Shown in pieces: positions 10,560-22,067 of a stretch of 64,000 nt of DNA. The notes beneath the pieces were generated by a model. That model worked only from the letters and a program-made list of their open reading frames with translations. It was not told the origin of the DNA and searched no databases. A program made the position numbers and the translations under genes. Within the stretch, counting starts at the first letter, position 1; each line of letters begins with the position of its first letter. Origin of the DNA: Prostheceraeus crozeri. Lineage: Eukaryota > Platyhelminthes > Polycladida > Euryleptidae. Location of the stretch: NCBI GenBank assembly GCA_907163375.1, contig CAJQUW010004769.1, positions 124,001 to 188,000 of the forward strand, given 5' to 3'.

Positions 10560-13500
10560 TATCATCGCTTCTAGCATGATGAATCTGTTTCTAATAGCCA
10601 ATACTAACACTATGAGTCAGGGTTCAATTATTGACCAATTTCAGATGATCCGCAAATATTTCGTGAGATAGAATTTTTTCTACCTGTCTAGAGGAACTGA
10701 AGATGCGAAAATCCTTGCATCATGAAATGCTAGGTCTAATTGCATTTTGATCGCAATCGACAAATATGGTCAAGTCGGGTAATTACCCCACGTTAAATTC
10801 ACACGGCATGTGAGGCATCGCATTGAAATTTTTAGGTGACAGATGTCCGCATGATTATTGAGCACATAATTAATCGATTTGAACCGAAAGCTTCTTTCAG
10901 TCAAAAAAGTGAACAAACAATCATGTTAAATTCTTGTTGGAATTGTGAAATATTTGGTCGACTATTCAAAATCAATTAACATGAAACCTACAGGTAGACA
11001 AAGCTTCGATGTTTAGGAAGTCTCCGCGCATTTGTGCCTTACGCATATTGTGATCTAAACCACGATCCGATACATGACGATCTGTGCCTTCTCGCTAAAT
11101 CTCAGATTATATACGCCCATGATTTTTTGGGTTAAATAAATATTGTCTTCCGTCCATTTGAAAATAGACAAAATATTTATATATGGAAGTGAATAAACAA
11201 ACATGCCTTCTCAGATATGAAGACTTAGCATCGGAAAATTGAATTGTATGAAAATAAAGTCATTTGATAATACCATTCAACTAAAGTATTAAAGTGCTAA
11301 AGTAGAGATGTACAATGGCCATGAATTGAATCCGAAACCGGCCATCTTCACCCATACCCGAACTCGAAAAGATTCACTGAAAAATCGAATTGTCGAGACG
11401 ACGGTGAATGAACTCCTCCATATTTCGGCATGAGTTTTAGTGAAGTGAAAAATGAAAAGGAAATAGCTCTTTTACGATGACTTTTTTTTAACGAAGCCTG
11501 TTTTCAATTATATAATTATGAATTCACAGAATTCAACTGTTAAATCATGGATTTGAATTTTACTGCTCTTCTATGTGAGCCGAAGAGCTTGATTTAATAC
11601 TGTGACTGTTTCATTTATTATCTGCACAATTCAAAACATATAGAAACTGCTTGCATGTTGCAAAAGGATTTGATGAAAGGATTGACTGCTATCTCTTCTT
11701 TTAATTTGCAGGCTGCAAATAAGTCCTCCATCTTTAATTTTCTCTTAGCGGATTGCCACTAGAAGAAGCAGATCATGCTCACATGATGTTCATAGTAAAT
11801 CACCACTTATTTCCTCTTACCATGCCAATTGCTAAATGACTATTCCGAGAGATTCCGTTTTTTTGACTCTCGGAACTATACTGCATGTAAGTTTCTGCTG
11901 AACCATTTCTGTCTCATGCTATTTCTTCTATTTAAAGTTTTAGGAGAATTGATGGAAATGTACATCACTCGAAGAAACTATGCCGAGGCCAGTCGACTGA
12001 GCCAAGTCAAAGCTGAGGCTAAGCTTTGTCGTCCCACTTAATCCCCTGTCGAAAATTTCCTCTGGTCCAATACGCATGAATAGGCCGAGTTTGTCAGAAA
12101 TGGTCATGTCAGGTCTGAAACATTTGCAACATCGTAATTAAATTTTCAACTTTTTGCCATTTTTCTTGACGTTGCCTATTTTGATGTACAAAAACTTTAA
12201 ATTTTGTTGTTTGTGTTTTAGACCTGCGCATTCGCCTCTCTAGCAAGCAAATTTAGAATGACACTAGGATTGTTTGTTCATAATTGTTTCATAATTGTTC
12301 ATAATCTCCTCTTGCTGTAAATAAAGCATCAGACGTGCACATCAATATGTCTATTTCAAAATCCTCAAATTGTTGTGATCACAATTGTAGTTGAGGCATG
12401 CCTAAAACAACAAAAAGCTTCAGACAAATAGGGTTAAGGGTACATATCAGAGCTGTGCGCGAGTATCATTCCGCTCGAATGCTTCTTTAGAAAACCTTCG
12501 GCTCGACTACGCGTACAAATTATGAAATTCGAGCGACATTCAAAACTTCGATGTGATCGAAGTTTCACTGGTGAACCATGACACTTCGATGCAATTTTAT
12601 GCCATAGTCAAACCATACTTTTCACATCTACATGTATGTTAATATAGCAAGAAATTCATCTTCCTGAAAGTTTATTTCTACTCTGAATTCTATGTAGCCT
12701 AATTATTTTCCTGGCCATAGGCCATTATTATTTGCTGATGCTTTCGCAGCCCACATCAAGGCGTCAGAAATAAGCGTCTGTAGCCACCGGCACATTATTA
12801 ATGATAGTCCTAGGTTTTGTAGAGCTTCGTTGAGCACGTTTCGAAAGTGAATGTGATTTAGTGACTTGCAGGTAGAGCGCTTTTCGTTACCCGTTTTCGC
12901 CCCTACCCGTGAAAAGTTAACAGCACGTAACAGTTACCCGTAAGAAGGGCTTTACAGTGCGTACCATACGTGTGAGTATCCTACCCTCACCCGTGCACAT
13001 ACATACCGTACATGCATCCATCACATGTCATGATACGATCACCATTGCATTCAAGACCAAAAATTGCATATCTAAAGAGAATGATAACTATTAAGTCAAT
13101 AAATACACCAGTACCCTTGATTCCTCGATCGCACTCGCCCGACCAAGGAAGAGGAACCGAACTGCGCGCATGCGGAGTGGACGAGCTCGCACTTTTACCG
13201 AGCTGGCATTCCTCTTGCACCGGCAGCGTTGTCTAGTGAAGACGGTGCGAGCTCGTCTATACTATTTGCGTCCAACAAATGTTTCTCTAAATCATCGTCA
13301 TCCAAACGAAAGATTGCTGAAATGGCAACAAGCAGGCATACAGCTTAGCGTACATTCGCCCAGGAATAACTCGTCAGAGGTCTGCATAAAAAAGGCCTGA
13401 TGTCGTCCTCATGTGCCGAACTGAAGCCAACCTGCCGGATACTTGAACCAGCCGACGGACTGGTCCGGTTTGCCTGGACCGAAAAAGAACGGCAAAGTCG

Positions 13501-13904
13501 GTTCAAGGAAAGGCTGCAGACATTCCTATATCAAATTCAAGTCAATGGCTGACATATTCAGCTCGATAACGGTGATGTTGCTCAGTAATGGTGGGCATTG
13601 CCGCTACTGAGCTTGATGGCTGATTTGCACAAGATTTATACAAAATAATCGCCGGATGCAATTTAGGCCTGTAAAAAAGAGAGATCTTTATGTGCTCACT
13701 GAACTTTTGCTCAAAAAAAAGATTGTGGATTCATTCCATTTGCCTTGTAGTGATGGCAAATTAAAGAGTCTTAACATGAAATGACAATAATTTTTTTATT
13801 GCGATGAAAAAAATGCAGGTCAGAATATGTAGGCATTCAGTGAAATGTTGTTTTGAATGTAATTCAATTCATAATTAGTCAATGAATTTATCTTCAATAT
13901 TCGG
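10560..13904. other. 3' flank of GPCR-B in unit B
   Basis: Aligns for most of its length with 490-4059 of unit A. The part 12400-12620, containing palindromic TTCGAAG/CTCGAATG motifs, aligns with 46170-46400 of unit C and is missing in unit A. Apart from the SINE at 13069-13232 I see no gene. The block 13400-13650 recurs at 3530-3740, 21420-21650 and 47720-47950. Confidence 0.6.
13069..13232 (-). mobile_element. tRNA-derived SINE copy
   Basis: Minus-strand copy of the same family as 3161-3335, in the orthologous position of unit B, so the insertion predates the segmental duplication. It has the same CTTGATTCCTCGATCGCACT block on the plus strand and the same TTTATTGACTTAATAG-type tail on the minus strand. 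Confidence 0.5.
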
Positions 13905-14957
13905 TTACGAAATAGTACTATTACCTGTTGTACTCGTTACATCCTTCACCTGTATCTTGTTTCGCTTTAGAGAATAGATAAATTCATAGAAAGCGTCACG
14001 AAATCCTTTGCAGCTTCCATAGTATAGTAGGAAATTCATTCCGAAAATTGAATGGTATGAGATAAAGCAAACATGTAACAGAAGCATAAATGTGCCTTCA
14101 TGATATCCAACCGCAATCATCGAAAATTCCAAATAGTGAACAATGAGTGGAGGGCAAAAACATAAACATTGAAATATACCAACGAAAAACATCATTTTCA
14201 CCGAATCCACCGCCTCTTTTGTCTGCTGGTCATATTGGCTTGCTCCCCTTTTCTTGCCATTGTGTTTTGTCAAGATATGAATTAAAGTAATAGTTGACAA
14301 AATCAATTGAATTGCAAAAAGTAGATATGTCAGCACTGAAAAATTTATATACAATTTGAAGATTGCCGAAACATAAATAACATCGGTGATCACGCTGCAG
14401 ATGCATCCATCAAATCGATATACCAAGTAATAAAGCCTCCGAGGAACATCCAAAGCAGTTATGACGATATAGGAAACAATGATAAATGCCTTCTGATTGA
14501 TAAACCGCATTTTATGAGGCATGATAACAAGGGCAAATCTTTCAAAAACCATCGCAACAATTGAATACCAACTTAAATCCTGAAATCCTTCTGCAATTAA
14601 ATAATGAATGGAGCACGTGTAAACGTTATTGCTAACAAATGACTTCGCATATTGTAAGTTGTACCAAATAGCAAACATTCCCATTGGCATTCCAAACAGG
14701 TCACAAATTGCAGTGACAAAGAAAAATAACCTTGTACTCCTTCGTAATCCTTGGAATCTCTTTAGAACGATAACCGTGCAGATATTTGCTAAAGTTCCGA
14801 ACACCATTATTGCCATTGCAACAACAGCTACTGTTAATCTTATTTTGATATAGGGATTTTGATTCCATCTAGGAAAGTTGATTGCATAGCGGATTTTAAT
14901 TCTTCCGTTCCAAATATTTGAATAGTTTTCGTGATTACAATTAATACTACTATTCAT
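13905..14957 (-). CDS. GPCR-B, intact class A receptor
   Basis: A 350-residue single-exon rhodopsin-family GPCR, expected in the plasma membrane. The start is the ATG before NSSINCNHENYS, shared by all three copies. Seven hydrophobic segments are visible: TM1 about 41-66 (GTLANICTV), TM2 about 76-99 (AICDLFGMP), TM3 about 115-140 ending in ERF (DRY position), TM4 about 157-178, TM5 about 208-234, TM6 about 260-284 with CFCPP (CWxP position, Trp replaced by Phe), TM7 about 297-317 with NFLLYYG (NPxxY position, Pro lost), then CKGFRDAF as helix 8. Cys in VYTCSIHY and DGCICS probably form the TM3-loop 2 disulfide. The helix 8 and loop pattern suits peptide-type receptors, but no ligand can be assigned. 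Two hAT elements lie just upstream and could affect expression. Confidence 0.95.
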   Translation of the reverse strand: MNSSINCNHENYSNIWNGRIKIRYAINFPRWNQNPYIKIRLTVAVVAMAIMVFGTLANICTVIVLKRFQGLRRSTRLFFFVTAICDLFGMPMGMFAIWYNLQYAKSFVSNNVYTCSIHYLIAEGFQDLSWYSIVAMVFERFALVIMPHKMRFINQKAFIIVSYIVITALDVPRRLYYLVYRFDGCICSVITDVIYVSAIFKLYINFSVLTYLLFAIQLILSTITLIHILTKHNGKKRGASQYDQQTKEAVDSVKMMFFVGIFQCLCFCPPLIVHYLEFSMIAVGYHEGTFMLLLHVCFISYHSIFGMNFLLYYGSCKGFRDAFYEFIYSLKRNKIQVKDVTSTTGNSTIS

Positions 14958-15100
14958 GTTTCGGTAAAGTGTGGATATGTCGACTTCGATACTTGGTTCA
15001 GTCAGAATAATCTTATAGATAGTTTCATAGTTTCAGTGCACGAATGAAATGTCATCAATTTTGATAACGTGCTACGATTGGAGAAACTCATATTGGGTAC

Positions 15101-17481
15101 CAGGGCTGTGGAGCCGATGCGTTATCTCATCGGCTCCGGCTCCGGCTCCACGACACTGATGTGAAAGGCTCCGGCTCGGCTCCGGCTCCGACTTCAAATT
15201 CAGGTTCTATCTATGCTGGTTATCCTGGATCCGTTGAACGGGTTTTTGGATAACGGTGTGGCCTTTAGAGGCTTGCTACAATCACCAAATTAGTTTTCAT
15301 TAACAAACAACGACTTAAGTTAATAACAAAAATGATAATAGCCAAATATAATGACAAATAACATACTTGTCATATATTTTTGCATGAATTGACTATCTCT
15401 GAAAGATAAAATAAAGTTATAGCCAGGATTGGTTAAATTAGATAAAGATCTCCCGCACTGGCTAAATATAAATTGGCCTAGCCTGCAACCAGTCTACTAC
15501 GAGGCTACATTAAATAAGACCACATGAGTGATGATGATATACCTAATTAGCCGTCACAGGGGCCGAATAGTAGTATAAGTTTTTTTACAAAGCTTGAATA
15601 CGAAACTGGATAGCGTATGCCTCTAAATAGCTTATAGGGCCTGTATCTACTCGAACATGAAAGGGTATCGGCTATATAGCCAAATATACCTTATCAATAA
15701 AGATATCAATTGCTTTATTGAATATTAAAGTGTATATAGGCTAGCTTAGGTTGTTATTGTTATTTGTTATTGCCTTTATTCAATAGTCTGTTAGTCCATG
15801 AATAATATGATCGGTGGGTAGCCCACGACTCATCATCTGTAGAAATTGTAATTTAGATAGCCTCATTGCAGTGTAGGCTAGAAATGTACAATTGAAAATT
15901 ATACTTAAAAAAATTAAAAATATCTAATTTAGGACAAGTTTTGTAATTCTATGCAGCATACTTAATAAGTTAAGGCCTAACTTACATTATATTAATTTCG
16001 TATTTTTCATTATGGCGTAAAGTTGCACTAAATAATTCATCAATGATTCATGTATATTATTATATTCAATTTATATATAACACATTGCCACTATTCCTCT
16101 GATGATGGTTAGGCTGATGAAACTGAACTCGGAGTATCACACAGTATGTTGCAGGGTGCTATGCATAATAAAAATTTGACTGCGAGCACCGAGCAGAAAT
16201 CCCATCTACTTTGCTAGCTTTCGAATGCGAGTGCGGTTTAATGTCACAGACAATAGAAAAGGGAGGTCAAAAGGCGCCTTTATTGAGAGCGTCTCAGTCT
16301 TTTTTTATTGTTTACATATAAGTCAGCATGATATCACCATAAAGTGTTGACGGACGGAAAAAATAAGAATGAAAATTCTTGAAATCCACAGGTCTATGAC
16401 ATTTGGGGAAATATTATTACACGATACGGCTCTTGTGCAATCCTCCCCCCCTTTTTTCTCTGGTCAAAAGATGCAGCACCATTGGATGTCCGTTTCAGCA
16501 TCACCGGTTTGAGTGAAGCATTCCGTGCTGTTGTAAAAATCTACGTGGGTAATTGCGATGTCATGCTGGTCGCAAACTTCGTCAGCAAGTCAACATTGTA
16601 ATTTGCCTTCGGGTTTTTCGCATTGAAATATACCCTTTGAATTTTGAAGTCAAAGGAAATTCATTGTGAATGAGATACCTTTAATTAAAATAATAGGGCG
16701 CTACTAGAAGTGGCTGGGGATCGCTTATTGCTATAGCCATGTGAGGACTTGTAGTCAGGTCATTCGTGTGAGTGTGAAGAGTTATCCCTCCAATCAAAAT
16801 TGATCAAATTGAATAATCGATTGTTTTGAAAAATGTAGGTGGGGGGACTGCACAAGAGCCTACAATACAATCTAAGGAAATTGGCATTGTCACAGATACC
16901 AGTAGCTTCTGCCAGTAGCCATACCGATAGATGATAGCCTACATAGTAACCGTATTAGATTTAAGACATTGCGCAAGAAATGTAGCTATATTATCTTTGC
17001 TGACTGAACTGGAAATGTGTACATAAATGACTGGCGACTTGTCTCTAGGAATCTACAATCATCTAGTTAGCATGCATATAACAAGTCTTCAAATTAATGG
17101 ATTTTGGAGAATACGTTGTCAATATGGAAATTAGTCTTACGAAACATATGCAATAAAAAAATATTACACATGTGTGTAAATATATAATAAATATAATACA
17201 AAAGAAGGCGGCAACTGCAAAGAAAGATATCGTGGAGGACAGATCATTGGTATACTTAAAAGACATATCTTTAGATTTCAAATGATTTAATTTTTTTATG
17301 ATGCCAATTAATAACATTCAAAATTCTAGATTTATATCAAAACTCAAACTATCGGAGCCGGAGTCGGAGCCGGAGCCGGAGCCTTTGTGATAAATCGGCT
17401 CCGGCTCCGGCTCCGGCTCCGACCAAAACCATCGGCTCCTTAAGGCTCCGGCTCCGGCTCGGCTCCGGCTCCACAGCCCTG
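15101..17481. mobile_element. Non-autonomous hAT element with GGCTCC arrays
   Basis: Termini CAGGGCTGTGGAGCC and GGCTCCACAGCCCTG are inverted repeats of the hAT type. The 8-bp duplication TTGGGTAC lies at 15093-15100 and 17482-17489, and the empty site is seen in unit C near 49405. At 2381 bp it has no transposase-like frame. Both ends carry arrays of GGCTCC/GGCTCCG hexamers, probably subterminal transposase-binding repeats. It sits about 140 bp upstream of the GPCR-B start codon. Confidence 0.93.
17353..17425. repeat. Perfect GC-rich hairpin inside hAT subterminal array
   Basis: A run of GGAGCC units (to 17383) is followed by a short AT-rich loop (about 17384-17395) and then GGCTCC units, giving a stem of more than 20 bp. 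It is strikingly GC-rich against an AT-rich background. Confidence 0.85.
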
Positions 17482-17508
17482 TTGGGTACAATAATGTCTT
17501 TCCTTGTG

Positions 17509-20392
17509 CAGTGGCGTATCAGACCACCTCAGATGAGGTAATCTGAGTCCAATGAAAGAACCGGGAAAAGAACGTAGGCCTACATGTAAATTCCAAGTCA
17601 ATTTTTAGTCCTTTAGGCGCATTGCTCAAAATATATTTTTTATTATTATAATTTAAAGAGCAAAATCAATTTTCATAACAACTCCATTTCCACTTATAGT
17701 CATTACCAAAAACAATACAGGTAAATCATAACACTATAACCTGATGTATTTACTTACGATATAACAACTTTACTTGACGATCTTTCATTGAAGCAAACTT
17801 GTCGATAATTGTGTCAACGAACGAACACTCTCCTGATAAGTGTTTGAGAAGAGAAGTTTCGATGCTTAAAAATACCAGTTGTTTCATGCGTTCTTGAGTC
17901 ATGGTGGAACGCAGGTAGGTCTTGATTCGCCGAAGCACACTGAAGGTTCTTTCACATGTCACCGATGTTAGAGCAATTGTTTGTGAAGCCATTAATGCTT
18001 TAGAGACAAGAGGTAGAGCGTCACACAAATCCAAGGAATGCATTTGTTTAAGAAGGGTAGAAGGATCATTTGCTTCTCCAAGTGCCACTCGCAAATCTGA
18101 ATCAGTGAATAGAATGTGTAATTCGTTGCGCAACTTCTCTTCTTCTTCTTGAACTAAATCTGGGTGATGTTTCTTCAGTTCATTCACAAGTCGTACAACT
18201 TCAAATGCATCAGCTTTCAGTACATCAAATCTCGATGGCTGAAATAGTTTTATCCACTGAAGACTTTCGATGTTTTCAAATCGTTGGTCTAACTGAAAAA
18301 TTAGTGTATCGATGATTTCGTACATTAATCGCTTAAGTTTATCCTTCTCAAATTGGGATGACGAAGATGATGGCTTAGGCCTACTTGGAGTGTAACCGCT
18401 GTCAAGGAGATGTTGCTCGTTGATTTGTGGGACTCTCTTTTCATGATTAAAAAAGTAAGGCTCATATTGCTTCGCTTCCTCGACGAACGTTTGAAAGGAA
18501 ACTTCAGAGCGTAGTTCACACAGGTTTGCACGATAGTCTGCTACCTTCGAAGATATTTCAGCTGGATCAATCATCACACCTTGAAGTTTCTTTGTCATCA
18601 TGTCGGATAATGCGAAAACTTTACGAAAAAAGAATAAGAGAAACACATTCTCACAATTTCCCAATTGATATCGCAATCCTTTCGCTTCAGCGCGGGTGTA
18701 GCAATCAATTGAGCAAGCAGAGGACTCCGAAGAAATATTTTCTAAAACATTGAAAATTTCACAATACTTAGAAGAAATAGCACAGACAGATTTTTCTCTC
18801 TTCAACCAACGCGTAGTTGACGCAAGAGGCAATGGACTGGATAACATAGAAGCACGTTTTGGTGAAGCGCGAAAAAATGTTGTCAAATTTTGCAAAAATC
18901 CGAAAAATATTGATACCAACGGAATATTCTTACTGACACTTTGTGCTACTAATGCCCATTTGTGTGCATAACAATGAACGAAGTTTGCTGAGGGCCAAAT
19001 CTCCTTGATCTTAGTTTGCACTGAATTGTGCTTACCCATCATGTTACTTGCACCGTCGTATGACTGGCCGATCACTGAAGTATTTTTGGTTACACCAACG
19101 GACTCAAGACTTTCACATATTACACAGGCAAGATTGTTAGCTGATCTGTCTGCTGACACATTGACAAGGTCAATCAGATGTTCGAAGACCGATCCATTGT
19201 GAACAAGTCGGACACTGACAGCCATTTGACTTGTATTTGAAATGTCCGTTGTATCGTCAGCAATTATAGATATAAAAGGAGCACCTTTGATTCGATTCTC
19301 GATTTCACCGCGAACCTGATCATACAAACACTTAATCAAGTCGTTTTGAATATCAGGTGATGATCCTGAAAATGGGAGACTGTGATCAGGAGAGACACAA
19401 TTTTTAATCAGCGGATCAGAACTAAATTCACTGAGGAGCTTAATCAATTCAATGAAATTTCCACGATTTGGGCTGTCAGTGCTCTCTGAATGACCTCTAA
19501 AAGAAAGGCCTTGGCAAACAAGGAAAAGAGCGGCTTTAATATGATGTCGCATCATTTCTCTGTTCTTCCTCACTTCCTCGTTGTGCATATTTCTCAAAGT
19601 TTTGAACTCCTCATTTAAAATTTCATCGATCCTTACTTTTCCAATAAGTTTAAGAGAGGTGATCGCGGCCAGATGCGTAGGAGATTTTATATGTCTCTTC
19701 ACATGATTAGAGAAATTCGCCAAGTCGAGTAATCCTCTCGTCGATGAAAACACTGTCGTTTTTGGTTTAAAGATAAGGCACGGAAAGCAGAAAAGTGTCT
19801 TTCTAATGGGGCAACCAGTCAGCCATTCGTATTTTTGATATTGCACACTAAGATTGCACTTTCTCCTTCCTTCAAAGGTGAAAATCGGCTTATCTCTTCC
19901 TTTAGTTTTTAGTTCTATTTTCTTTGCGTAGGATAAAGGAGAATTTTGTAAATTTATCAATTCCTCGACAGTTGCCATGAGTATTCTCCGTTATAAGTAG
20001 CGATGTAATTGAGTAATAGCGAAGACCGGAGAGGGTGGTTACACTCTGCTAGCAGATATTGATTCTAGAATATCAGACAGCAGACACATGGCAGGAGGGC
20101 GACGCAGAGAGGAGACGTATCATTACAATGTTTGCTGCATCCAGACCAATCAGAGGCGCGCTATTGATAACTCTACTGCTGTACAGGTGTGATTCTGTCG
20201 CGAGATAGAATACTCGTATCTCTCCGCCTGTGTTAAAGAAGTTTTGTGAATTGGAAAACGGAAACATTGAACAAGATTATATGACCTTCATGTTAATCAA
20301 AATCCTATCATCACATATTTGTAATTTCATTTTCGTTTGTAAATTCCGGTGTATTCTCAGATTATTAGAATACTATAGGCGCTACGCCCCTG
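17509..20392 (-). mobile_element. hAT element (Tip100/ZMYM1-like), apparently complete
   Basis: Ends are CAGTGGCGTATC and, at the right, CGCTACGCCCCTG (imperfect TIRs of about 12 bp). A perfect 8-bp duplication TCCTTGTG lies at 17501-17508 and 20393-20400. Units A and C show the unoccupied site just after a shared ATGTCTTTCCTTGTG. The 2884-bp element holds one long intact transposase gene. The perfect duplication and open frame suggest recent, possibly autonomous insertion. Only 27 bp separate it from the hAT element to its left. Confidence 0.94.
17750..19978 (-). CDS. hAT transposase, TTF zinc finger / DUF4371 / hAT dimerisation
   Basis: This 742-residue frame without internal stops encodes a cut-and-paste transposase that would act in the nucleus on the flanking TIRs. 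In order: a TTF-type zinc-finger region at about 35-125 (CNLSVQYQKYEWLTGC, then CFPC and a His-rich NHVKRHIKSPTH), a DUF4371-like region at about 130-340, and an RNase H-like core with IADDTTD (first Asp) and QSYDGASNM (second Asp) followed by a CYAH motif. The C-terminal hAT dimerisation region is at about 655-725 (CERTFSVLRRIKTYLRSTMT). Length is normal for this family, which resembles domesticated ZMYM1 and 52 kDa repressor proteins of vertebrates. The precise TSD around it makes a transposon gene much likelier than a host gene. Confidence 0.93.
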   Translation of the reverse strand: MATVEELINLQNSPLSYAKKIELKTKGRDKPIFTFEGRRKCNLSVQYQKYEWLTGCPIRKTLFCFPCLIFKPKTTVFSSTRGLLDLANFSNHVKRHIKSPTHLAAITSLKLIGKVRIDEILNEEFKTLRNMHNEEVRKNREMMRHHIKAALFLVCQGLSFRGHSESTDSPNRGNFIELIKLLSEFSSDPLIKNCVSPDHSLPFSGSSPDIQNDLIKCLYDQVRGEIENRIKGAPFISIIADDTTDISNTSQMAVSVRLVHNGSVFEHLIDLVNVSADRSANNLACVICESLESVGVTKNTSVIGQSYDGASNMMGKHNSVQTKIKEIWPSANFVHCYAHKWALVAQSVSKNIPLVSIFFGFLQNLTTFFRASPKRASMLSSPLPLASTTRWLKREKSVCAISSKYCEIFNVLENISSESSACSIDCYTRAEAKGLRYQLGNCENVFLLFFFRKVFALSDMMTKKLQGVMIDPAEISSKVADYRANLCELRSEVSFQTFVEEAKQYEPYFFNHEKRVPQINEQHLLDSGYTPSRPKPSSSSSQFEKDKLKRLMYEIIDTLIFQLDQRFENIESLQWIKLFQPSRFDVLKADAFEVVRLVNELKKHHPDLVQEEEEKLRNELHILFTDSDLRVALGEANDPSTLLKQMHSLDLCDALPLVSKALMASQTIALTSVTCERTFSVLRRIKTYLRSTMTQERMKQLVFLSIETSLLKHLSGECSFVDTIIDKFASMKDRQVKLLYRK

Positions 20393-22067
20393 TCCTTGTG
20401 TCAACTCTTCCATGTTTTTCTCATCTCTGATTAGTGTGCACAGAAATCTGCAGATTGAATCGAAACTGTCTAACAGTGGCAATACACGCAGCACAATATT
20501 GCATGCCAAATGCATGTTTGAAACATGCTGGTTAAACGACTTTATCTTCCATGCGACTTTATCATCTCAAGGATGTCTTAATAATAACCTGTATACAAAA
20601 ATCAATTGGTGCCCTCGAGATAAGACCATTCTGTGAAGATGTTTAATCGAACTCATGAATTCATGTTATATTGACCCTATAATAACCGGGGAGGGGTCAA
20701 CCCACCCTCAAATTTTCCATGCTCCGTTAGATAGGTTCATTTTAAAACTGCATGTTATTCTACATGTACATGCCTTGCAACTACATGTTATCCCTGATCT
20801 GTTGACAAATACATCATCATCACACCGGTACTACATCCTTCTCTCGCCTGGCAGGGTGGCATGCGCACGTAGGTTGCATGCCTCCTGTCGGCACCATGTT
20901 TCTTGCTTTGCTGCATTACAGCTAATTTACTTCCAATATCCCTCTGATTCCAATATTCAGCATATTATGTGTTCATAATGCATGCTCAACACAATTTCTT
21001 CGACACCACAGCATTCACGCTCTTCAACGCTACAGGATTAATTATGGTGTATTATCTAAGGCTTTCTTTGTTCCTTCTAAACTTGCGACCGCGCTATGAA
21101 AATCGCTTGCAACCAGTGACCGGTTAATGAACTCACTTTTGACGATGCATGGACGATGGATACCAAGCAAGCCTCATCAATGTGCTGTTCCGCATCAACG
21201 TCGCCGATTTTGTGCCTCTTGTGTTATGTAATTGCGTTCACCGAATGTATACAAATACTTGTGAACAAAAGAATAGAGGTTACCATTACATGTATTCTCT
21301 AAGTCATCGTCATCTACATAAAGAAATATTGAAATTTTAACAAAGATGTATACCAGGGTAAGTGAGGGTACAGTCGGCTTGGAATAACCCATCACGACCC
21401 TGCATTAAGAAGACAGAAGCCGGTCTAAAATCAGCCTGAAACTGGACAAGTACGGAAGTGAAGCCAACCTGTCAGGTTACTCAAACCAGCCGGACAGGCC
21501 TGAAGTTTGCCTTACCCGAAAGAGAACGGCAAAGTCGGTTCAACAGCGGCAACAGCTATTTCACAGCGGCAAGTTCAATGGCTGACAACTTCATCTCAAT
21601 AGCGCAATGTTGCTCAGTAATGGTTGACACAGCCGTTACTAAACATTTTGGCTGATCAAACCTGCACAGTGGATGCTTGTTTTAACCCATTAAACGCGGT
21701 GGCATATACTCGTACATGTATATATGCCAGGTAACTTACCTCCATTTATGCTTCTTTTTAAACGTGAAAACTCGTTTTTCGAATCATTTCTTTTTGACAA
21801 AACATAACTTAGAACGATGTTCAAGAATTGTGATGTGAAATAACTTTTCAATTTCATCCATTTGGCGGGAAATTCAAATTGTTTTTCTAAATGGCGCGAA
21901 GAAATTTTTCGTTTAGATAAGTTGAGCAAAATATTCAATTTTGAACTTTCATAATCTTTTCGTGTTCATGCATGTTTTACTTGGCGTATTTTCTAGCCCT
22001 GTGCACCAGTCTGATATTCAAATTCGACTTAGTTCAGGGGCAATGCAGCAATACGTACTGAAATATA
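20393..22067. other. 5' flank of GPCR-B and partial unit D without receptor
   Basis: 20393-20640 continues the receptor upstream flank shared with units A and C. 21295-21660 aligns with the receptor downstream block of the other units (3400-3740, 13270-13640, 47650-47950) but no receptor follows, so it is a fourth, truncated unit. The rest has no recognised gene. Confidence 0.55.

Larger units (their letters stand above)
8200..20650. repeat. Segmental-duplication unit B
   Basis: The segment 8200-8415 plus 9075-9340 aligns with 44880-45340 of unit C, and 10560-15100 aligns with unit A and unit C around the receptor. Both copies of the first segment precede a receptor unit, which fixes the repeat order. 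Unit B is lengthened by an insert near 8.42-9.07 kb and by two hAT elements (15101-17481 and 17509-20392). Confidence 0.75.
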
